DNA of 64,000 bases, from positions 1-64,000 of the forward strand of contig UQZH01000003.1 of assembly GCA_900545445.1 (NCBI GenBank), written 5' to 3'. Below the pieces are notes generated by a model. It made no database searches. It was not told where the DNA came from and saw only the letters and a program-made list of their open reading frames with translations. Position 1 is the stretch's first letter; every line of letters begins with the position of its first letter. Position numbers and translations under genes: made by a program. The stretch is from an uncultured Collinsella sp. (GTDB lineage: Bacteria > Actinomycetota > Coriobacteriia > Coriobacteriales > Coriobacteriaceae). Shown in pieces: positions 58,293 through 64,000 of the stretch.

Positions 58293-60095
58293 TTACGCCT
58301 CCAAAAATGCGCCAGTCTGGCGGCCCCACAGGCTCGCATACTCGCCGCCCGCCTCGACAAGCTGCGCATGCGTACCGTCCTCGACAATCTCGCCGTCCGC
58401 CAGCACCACGATGCGGTCGAGCGCCGCCACGGTGGACAGGCGATGTGCCACCACGATGGAGGTGCGCCCGCGCATCAGGTTCTCGAGCGCCTCCTGCACC
58501 AGCGCCTCGGACTCGCTGTCCAGGGCAGACGTCGCCTCGTCGAGCACCAGAATCGGCGCGTCGGTCAGGATAGCGCGGGCGATGGCCACGCGCTGGCGTT
58601 GGCCGCCCGAAAGCTTAACGCCGCGCTCGCCCACCATGGTGTCAAAGCCACGGGGCAGGCGGTCGATAAACTCCAGGGCATTTGCCAGACGCGCGGCCTC
58701 GCGGATCTGCTCGTCGGTGGCATCGGGACGGCCGTAGGCGATATTCTCGCGAATGGAGCGATGGAACAGCAGCGCCTCCTGCGGCACGTAGGCAACCTGG
58801 CGGCGCAGGCTCTGCTGCGTGCAGCGCGAGACGTCTTGGCCGTCCACGAGCACGCGGCCGCCCTGTACGTCGTCCAGGCGCAGCAACAGCTTGGTGAGCG
58901 TCGTCTTGCCCGAGCCCGATTTGCCCACCAGGCCCACGCGCTGGCCCGCCGCCACATGGAGCGTCAGGTCGTCGAACACGCTCTCGCCCGCCGCGGCATC
59001 ACGGTATGCAAAGCTCAGGTGCTCAAAATCAATCGCACCCTCGCCCACCTTGAGCTCGGGGGCATTCTCGTCGTCTGCCACCAGACGCGGCTCGTCCAGC
59101 ACGCGCGTCATCTCGGCCGCATCGCCCAGCGCGCGGTTGATGCGTTGCATCATGGAGCTCACGTAGTTCAGACGCATGGTGAGGTTGTACGTATAGGTAA
59201 AGATCATGACGAGCGCGCCGGCCGAGATGCCAAACCACGCGTTGCCACCCGCGACGAACACACTCACCACGGCCATGGTGATGACGATAAGGCCCGAGGT
59301 CGTAAAGTTGCGCTGCATCATGGCGTGCATCGAAACCGTTTCAGCATCGCGCGCGGCGCGGTCGGCGGTATCGAACAGGTCGCGCTCAAAGTCCTCGCGC
59401 CCACAGGTCTTGACGGCCAGGATATTCGTGACCGCGTCGGACAGCACGCCCGACAGTTTGTTCTGAGCGGCGGACGTCGCGGCCGAAAGCGGCATGATGC
59501 GCTTGTACATAAGCCAGACAAACGCAATGTAGACGACCATGATGCCCACCAGGATCACGGTAAACGTCGGCACCACCGGAGCGAGCGCCGCCACCGTGCA
59601 GACAACCGAGGTGATGGTGGGAATGAGCGAATACACCGTCACGTCGACCAAGCCCGTGTAGCCACTCATAAAACGACTCGTCTGGCTCACAAGCGATCCG
59701 CCAAAGCGGCTGGTGTGAAATGTCATGGATTGATTGGAGAGCGTGTCAAAGCACAGGCGCGCCAGGTGATAGTTGCCCGCAATCTCGAGCTTGTAGACGG
59801 TGTAGTCCTGCAGCTTGGAGAGGATCTGGCCCACTAGGTTAACGAACACGAGCGCCAGAATATAGGGACCAAAGACCTCAAACACCTGGTCGCCCGCCAC
59901 GGGGCCGGCCTGGACGCGGTCGACGATAAGGGCCATCACGTAGGTGTTGGCAAACGTGAGCAAAAAGATGTAGCCTGCCGACGAGAACACCGAGAGAAAG
60001 ACGATCAGCGGCTGTGTGCGCGTGACGTCCCAAAAACGCTGTAGCGTGCGGCGCACGGTGGAGCGTTTGAGCGGACTGGTGTTTCTCTGAGACAT
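58293..60095 (-). CDS. ABC exporter, fused membrane and ATPase domains (MsbA/LmrA type)
   Basis: A 600-residue half transporter. The start at 60095 follows GGAAG. Six membrane helices in the first 310 residues, then the ATPase: Walker A GKSGSGKTT near 388, signature LSGGQRQR near 490, Walker B ILVLDEATSALD near 510. It works as a dimer, either with itself or with a partner not in this window. Substrate cannot be read; lipid, peptide or drug are possible. Confidence 0.9.
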   Translation of the reverse strand: MSQRNTSPLKRSTVRRTLQRFWDVTRTQPLIVFLSVFSSAGYIFLLTFANTYVMALIVDRVQAGPVAGDQVFEVFGPYILALVFVNLVGQILSKLQDYTVYKLEIAGNYHLARLCFDTLSNQSMTFHTSRFGGSLVSQTSRFMSGYTGLVDVTVYSLIPTITSVVCTVAALAPVVPTFTVILVGIMVVYIAFVWLMYKRIMPLSAATSAAQNKLSGVLSDAVTNILAVKTCGREDFERDLFDTADRAARDAETVSMHAMMQRNFTTSGLIVITMAVVSVFVAGGNAWFGISAGALVMIFTYTYNLTMRLNYVSSMMQRINRALGDAAEMTRVLDEPRLVADDENAPELKVGEGAIDFEHLSFAYRDAAAGESVFDDLTLHVAAGQRVGLVGKSGSGKTTLTKLLLRLDDVQGGRVLVDGQDVSRCTQQSLRRQVAYVPQEALLFHRSIRENIAYGRPDATDEQIREAARLANALEFIDRLPRGFDTMVGERGVKLSGGQRQRVAIARAILTDAPILVLDEATSALDSESEALVQEALENLMRGRTSIVVAHRLSTVAALDRIVVLADGEIVEDGTHAQLVEAGGEYASLWGRQTGAFLEA

Positions 60096-60218
60096 GGGCT
60101 TCCTTTCGCGTCTGATAGGGCGAAACGCCATTGTTGCACACTAAAGCGCACTTCAGGCAAGCACGATGCGAAAAGCGCCCGCGCCGTGCTTGTGCAGGCA
60201 CCCCGCCGTCAGATGCAG

Positions 60219-61574
60219 CTAGTCTTCGTCTTTTTGGTCTGCGAGCAAGCCTGCGGACTCCAAGCCCAAAATCTCGTCGGCCTCCCGCGCGTCTTCCAGC
60301 GCGTCGATATCCTTGAGCTTGCGCTCCATAACGTTGGTGCGCGTGGTGATGATGCCCTCGACCGTTTTACCCGCGGTCTCGATCTGCTGCTGGGCACGAC
60401 GCAGCGCCGCCTGATAGCGCGGCAGCTCGGCCTTGACGGCAGAGAGCACACGCAGCACGTCGTCGGTGCGCTTTTGCAGCCTAAACGTCTGGTAGCTCAT
60501 CTGCAGGCTGTTGAGGATGGCCGCCATGGTGCTGGGGCCGGCAACGTTAACGTGATAGTCGCGGCCCAGGGTCTCGATAAGCCCGGGGCGGCTGACGACC
60601 TCGGCGTACAGGCCCTCAAACGGCACGAACATAATGCCAAAATTGGTGGTCGCGGGCACGCTCAGGTACTTTTCGCAGATGTCCTTTGCCTCGCGTTTCA
60701 CCATAGCATCGAGTGTCTTGCGCGCGGTGGCCACAGCTTCGGCATCACCCGACTCTTGCGCGTCGAGCAGATGCTCGTACGCGTCGCCCGGGAATTTGGA
60801 GTCGATCGGCAGCAGCACGGGATCGCCCTCGTCCACCGGCAGCTTGACGGCAAACTCAACGCGCTCCGAGGCGCCGGGCTTGGTGGCGACGTTTTCCAGA
60901 TACTGGTCGGGCGTAAGGATGTCCGCCAGGATCGCACCCAGCTGTACCTCGCCCAAAATGCCGCGCGCTTTTACATTGCCCAGCACGCGCTTGAGGTCGC
61001 CTACGCCGGTGGCAATGGACTGCATATCGCCCAAACCCTTGTACACAGCCTCGAGCTGGTCGCTCACCTGCTTAAACGATGCGGACAGGCGATCGTTGAG
61101 CGTACGGGAGAGTTTCTCGTCCACCGTCGCGCGCATCTGATCGAGCTGCACGTTGTTGTCCTTGCGGATGGCGCTCAGCTGGGCATCGACCGTCTCGCGA
61201 ACCTTGTCCAGGCGGTGCTCGATACCCTCGCGGTTGGCGCCAAGCTGTTGGGCTGTCTCGCGGCGCAGGTCATCCATACGGTCGCCGGCCTGCGAGAACT
61301 CACGCGCGATGGTCAGGTAGCGCTGCTGTTCTACGGCCGCATCGGTCGTCTGCTGCTGCGCGATGGCATTTGCCGTGCGGCGGGTTTCGGCCAAAGCGAC
61401 GTTCAGGGTGTCGAGCGCATTGTTGGCCTGCTCGAGCGCAGCCAGCATCTTTGCCCCGCTATCGCCGCGCTCCTGCAGCTCGACGCGAAGGCCCTTGAGC
61501 TGCAGGGCACAAGCCACAGCAACCCCCACCGCCACCAAGGCGGTCACAACAAGCACGATATCAATAGCAGACAT
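60219..61574 (-). CDS. rmuC: DNA recombination protein RmuC
   Basis: A 451-residue protein with an N-terminal membrane segment (4-24), a long coiled coil (about 28-200), and the RmuC domain: GILGEVQLGAIL near 240, LPIDSKFPGD near 300, and FGIMFVPFEGLYAEV near 355. RmuC limits inversions between short repeats, probably as a nuclease. GGCGGAG precedes the ATG. Given the many inverted repeats here its substrate type is abundant. Confidence 0.92.
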   Translation of the reverse strand: MSAIDIVLVVTALVAVGVAVACALQLKGLRVELQERGDSGAKMLAALEQANNALDTLNVALAETRRTANAIAQQQTTDAAVEQQRYLTIAREFSQAGDRMDDLRRETAQQLGANREGIEHRLDKVRETVDAQLSAIRKDNNVQLDQMRATVDEKLSRTLNDRLSASFKQVSDQLEAVYKGLGDMQSIATGVGDLKRVLGNVKARGILGEVQLGAILADILTPDQYLENVATKPGASERVEFAVKLPVDEGDPVLLPIDSKFPGDAYEHLLDAQESGDAEAVATARKTLDAMVKREAKDICEKYLSVPATTNFGIMFVPFEGLYAEVVSRPGLIETLGRDYHVNVAGPSTMAAILNSLQMSYQTFRLQKRTDDVLRVLSAVKAELPRYQAALRRAQQQIETAGKTVEGIITTRTNVMERKLKDIDALEDAREADEILGLESAGLLADQKDED

Positions 61575-61697
61575 AGACTCCGCCCAACAAACTCAATCGA
61601 TCATCAATCAAAACCGCGATCAATCTTACCCCGCCACACGCACCGGGCGTCACATGGCAATCGGACAAATGGATTTTGGGCCACAGGTACTAAAACG

Positions 61698-62120
61698 CTA
61701 ACTCTCCCAGCCGGCGCGGATGGTTGCTACGACATCGCTTAGGCGCTGGCCGAGAACCGCCAAGTGCTCAAGCACCTCGCTGGGCGAGGCGCCGTTGAGA
61801 ATGCACGTGAGGGCATATGAGGCCAAGAAGATTGCCGCGAGCCCCAACGGAATCAGCACGATCATCGCCAGCGTACGCAGGCGCTGGGCCCAGCGACGGC
61901 GACGCGCACGACGCTTGTCGAACGCAAGCTCCTGCGCATATGAATCTTGCTGTACGGAATAGGCTCCTGGGTCCACCTCATCCGCAGACGATACCGCGGG
62001 CGCGGCGTTTTGCACAGGAGGCTGGACGGCCGCCCCTTGCATTTGCATCTCCATAAGCCGTTGCTGCTGGCGCAACATGCGCTCGGCTTGTTGCCGCGGG
62101 GTCTCAAGAAACAGATCCAT
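61698..62120 (-). CDS. Small membrane protein of unknown function
   Basis: A 140-residue protein. An N-terminal helix rich in Gln and Met (AERMLRQQQRLMEMQMQG), a disordered middle, then a strongly basic stretch (DKRRARRRRWAQRLR) and one membrane helix (about 84-107). The C-terminal 30 residues lie outside the cell. GGAGG precedes the ATG. No family recognised; the gene is next to rmuC but with 123 bases between. Confidence 0.7.
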   Translation of the reverse strand: MDLFLETPRQQAERMLRQQQRLMEMQMQGAAVQPPVQNAAPAVSSADEVDPGAYSVQQDSYAQELAFDKRRARRRRWAQRLRTLAMIVLIPLGLAAIFLASYALTCILNGASPSEVLEHLAVLGQRLSDVVATIRAGWES

Positions 62121-62373
62121 GTTGGCCTCCTCAATCGGAGCATTCGACGCTTACGCCCAGCATCACGCACCATCGCGGCCGCGGCAACGAAATCCGCGGC
62201 AATAGCCGCAAAGATTCTATAGTCAGAAAACTGTCGAAAACCTCAACAACTCCCCTACCAGCACTTTCTTTGAGCTTTTTTCGCCAGCAATCTTTTGGCC
62301 CTCCGCCCTTGTGCCAACCGACCAAAACCTAACCAAAAGCTTGACGAAAATTGTGAAGACAGGGACCCCACAC

Positions 62374-62403
62374 AAAAACGTGCCGCCCCAAAAGGGGCGG
62401 CAC
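62374..62403 (-). terminator. Terminator after the rubrerythrin gene
   Basis: GTGCCGCCCC pairs with GGGGCGGCAC around AAAA; TTTTT follows on the minus strand. Confidence 0.85.
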
Positions 62404-62452
62404 ACAAATTTCTAATCAGCTTTTCAGTAACGAGCACGCGACGACCCGAAGC

Positions 62453-62538
62453 GGGCCGGGAGGGCCGGACTACCTTCCCTCAACGCGACCCTGCGAAGCC
62501 GTGAGCGAGGAGGGAAGGTAGTCCGGCCCTCCCGGCCC
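62453..62538. repeat. Inverted repeat with perfect 29-bp arms
   Basis: The left arm begins GGGCCGGGAGGGCCGGACT and ends CCTTCCCTC; the right arm is its exact complement, with a 28-base loop. It lies 22 bases after the rubrerythrin stop and 50 bases before a proper terminator, so it is probably an inserted element rather than the terminator. Confidence 0.75.
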
Positions 62539-62559
62539 AGCTCACGCTAGCACCACGCG

Positions 62560-63099
62560 CTAGTAGTTCACCACCTGTTCCTCAAAGTACGCCTTCGGGT
62601 GGTTGCACACCGGGCACACCTCGGGCGCCTCGGCACCAACATGCAGGTGCCCGCAGTTCAGGCACTTCCACACCTTTACGCCCTCGCGCTCAAACACCTC
62701 GCCCGACTCAATGCGCTCGACGAGCTTGTTGTAGCGCTCCTCGTGAGCCTTCTCGACAGCGGCGACACCACGGAACTTCTCGGCGATCTCGGCAAAGCCC
62801 TCCTCCTCGGCGGTCTTGGCAAACTCGTCATACATCGTGGTCCACTCGTAGTTCTCGCCCGCGGCGGCGTCGCGCAGGTTGTCCAGAGTGCCCGGAACGG
62901 CGCCGTCGTGCAGGTACTTAAACCACAGCTTGGCATGCTCGGACTCGTTGCCCGCCGTCTCGGCAAAGATGTTCGAGATCTGAACGTAGCCGTCCTTTTT
63001 GGCCTTGGATGCATAGTAGCGATACTTGGTGTGTGCCTGGGACTCACCGGCAAAAGCGGTCTCGAGGTTCTTCTTGGTCTGAGAGTTCTCAAAATCCAT
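62560..63099 (-). CDS. rbr: Rubrerythrin
   Basis: A 179-residue rubrerythrin for peroxide defence in anaerobes. The start at 63099 has AAGGGAAG seven bases upstream. Di-iron four-helix bundle with [12 protein letters not shown] near 13 and EKAHEERY near 120; the C-terminal rubredoxin domain has CLNCGH and CPVCNHP near 145-165. Complete. It reduces hydrogen peroxide with electrons passed through the rubredoxin domain. Confidence 0.95.
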   Translation of the reverse strand: MDFENSQTKKNLETAFAGESQAHTKYRYYASKAKKDGYVQISNIFAETAGNESEHAKLWFKYLHDGAVPGTLDNLRDAAAGENYEWTTMYDEFAKTAEEEGFAEIAEKFRGVAAVEKAHEERYNKLVERIESGEVFEREGVKVWKCLNCGHLHVGAEAPEVCPVCNHPKAYFEEQVVNY

Positions 63100-63213
63100 A
63101 GGTGTACTTCCCTTCAACACGTGCCGCCCATAGGCTTTGAGCGGCCCTGTCTTTAGGATGCCCCCATGCCGAGAATTTAAACCTTATAATCCTGTTCTTC
63201 AGATTCGAGCGAG

Positions 63214-64000
63214 CTATACACTCAGCCAACGATCGCCCTCGGAGCGGCAAAAGCCCTCGCACTCCAGATCGGCAAGGATGCTTGCGACCAGCTCGCGCTC
63301 GACCGGCTCTCGGCCGGCTGCCGTCTCCATCTCGTTAACGCCTGCAACAGCTTCATCAAGCGTAATACCTGCCGGCTGCCCATCGCGCGCTGCCAGCAGC
63401 ATGCGCACAATGTGGGCGCGCTTTTGGCGGCGCGAGCCCTCAAACTTGGACTGACGACTATAGCCCGCCGACCGCCTGGACGGATTGGGCAGCGTCTTTT
63501 TAAGATACGCGCCGTAATCCAGCAACGCGTAATACCACGCGCGCGGCGTGTCGGCATCGTCTTGAGGCGCGGCAAAGGGCGCAATCTCATCCGCCGCCGC
63601 ACCGGGGGCCGCCGGACAGGCAGCTTGAATCAGCGGCACCAGCTCGCGATCGGGAACGGCCGGCACATCGGGAAAGAAATGATGCAAAAAGACCGTGCGC
63701 ACGTTGGTCTCCAGATACACGCCCGGAAGATCGAATGCAAACGAACGGATGCCCTGCGCCGTTGCCGGGCCAATGCCGGGCAACGCGACCAGATCGTGCA
63801 TCTCACGCGGAAACTCCCCATCCCAGTCCTCCACAACGCACTGTGCAGCCCTGTGAAGCGCCAGGGCGCGGCGATTGTAGCCCATCCCCTGCCACGCATC
63901 CAAGACATCGGAAGGGGCGGCCTGAGCAAGCGCCCGGACAGTCGGAAAGCGATCGAGCCACGCCGGCATGCGCGTCTCCACGCGCGGCACCTGCGTCTGC
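63214..64000 (-). CDS. mutY: MutY-like HhH-GPD DNA glycosylase without iron-sulfur cluster (5' end cut by window)
   Basis: Open to the right edge; the visible start region reads QTQVPRV, which matches the LQQTQV entry of MutY, so only about 40-50 residues are missing. HhH motif LPGIGPATAQGI is present. The catalytic aspartate position (DGNV in MutY) is Glu in LETNVRTVF. No cysteine cluster follows; instead a short basic stretch and a winged-helix-like C-terminus. Cluster-free MutY relatives are known. It probably removes adenine opposite 8-oxoguanine, but the changed catalytic residue leaves room for doubt. Confidence 0.75.
   Translation of the reverse strand, partial: QTQVPRVETRMPAWLDRFPTVRALAQAAPSDVLDAWQGMGYNRRALALHRAAQCVVEDWDGEFPREMHDLVALPGIGPATAQGIRSFAFDLPGVYLETNVRTVFLHHFFPDVPAVPDRELVPLIQAACPAAPGAAADEIAPFAAPQDDADTPRAWYYALLDYGAYLKKTLPNPSRRSAGYSRQSKFEGSRRQKRAHIVRMLLAARDGQPAGITLDEAVAGVNEMETAAGREPVERELVASILADLECEGFCRSEGDRWLSV

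Noticed and set aside
57495..59837. 780-residue plus-strand frame opposite nth and the ABC exporter
   Set aside because: Spans two real genes and their intergenic region on the other strand; antisense artefact.

Overview
The window looks like a chromosome segment of a gut actinobacterium of the class Coriobacteriia, most likely Collinsella. The basis is GC-rich coding sequence with strong third-position bias, several mannose-family PTS operons paired with FrlB-type deglycases, and actinobacterial-style housekeeping genes (mfd, recQ, nth, rmuC, metA). No rRNA or marker gene confirms the genus, so this is inference.

Region 1 (1-15.4 kb) holds the most unusual content. A minus-strand run reads: four secreted proteins with a SipW-type signal region (T[YF]AW[FY] after the hydrophobic core), an ER-type (SipW-like) signal peptidase, a membrane-anchored McrB/MoxR-like AAA ATPase, and a DUF2357-like coiled-coil protein cut by the window edge. 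Two more T[YF]AWF proteins lie at 10.9-12.7 kb. At 13.6-15.4 kb a PilZ protein (predicted c-di-GMP receptor) is coupled to a transmembrane protein with the same C-terminal signature (W-[LM]-[ED]-G-x-D-P-x-C) as the six secreted proteins. I propose one surface-fibre or matrix system: substrates, dedicated peptidase, ATPase and a c-di-GMP-linked anchor. A tRNA-Val, a nuclease-like orphan gene, a DUF5710 protein and several repeats lie between.

Region 2 (15.5-27 kb) has an AlbA/Schlafen-type regulator behind a duplicated operator array, a broken IIC-IID fusion, and a lower-GC operon for uptake and breakdown of Amadori products (fructosamines): PTS IIA-IIB-IIC-IID, two SIS deglycases and a PfkB kinase. 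Two GntR regulators follow. A second copy of one deglycase, almost identical at the DNA level, sits 7.7 kb away. Region 3 (27.8-36.3 kb) carries an M16 metalloprotease, HicAB, 5-formyl-THF cyclo-ligase, an AbiEi-like/nuclease gene between two direct repeats, an acetyl-type MetA and an L-2-hydroxyacid dehydrogenase. Region 4 (36.6-50.9 kb) has three more SIS deglycase units with GntR regulators, one complete PTS operon (IIAB, IIC, IID), a DMT permease, RecQ, a YitT protein and a HAD phosphatase. Region 5 (51-64 kb) is mostly housekeeping: GNAT, threonine aldolase, PAP2 phosphatase, Mfd, Nth, an ABC exporter, RmuC, rubrerythrin and a MutY-like glycosylase cut by the right edge.

Intergenic DNA is rich in structured repeats: a 184-bp inverted-repeat element (two copies), a 120-bp direct repeat (two copies), a GGGACAG hairpin family, and a 137-bp two-copy element whose stems covary and may be a structured RNA. 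A TATAACG-containing motif recurs upstream of PTS, SIS, GntR and permease genes and is a candidate GntR operator.
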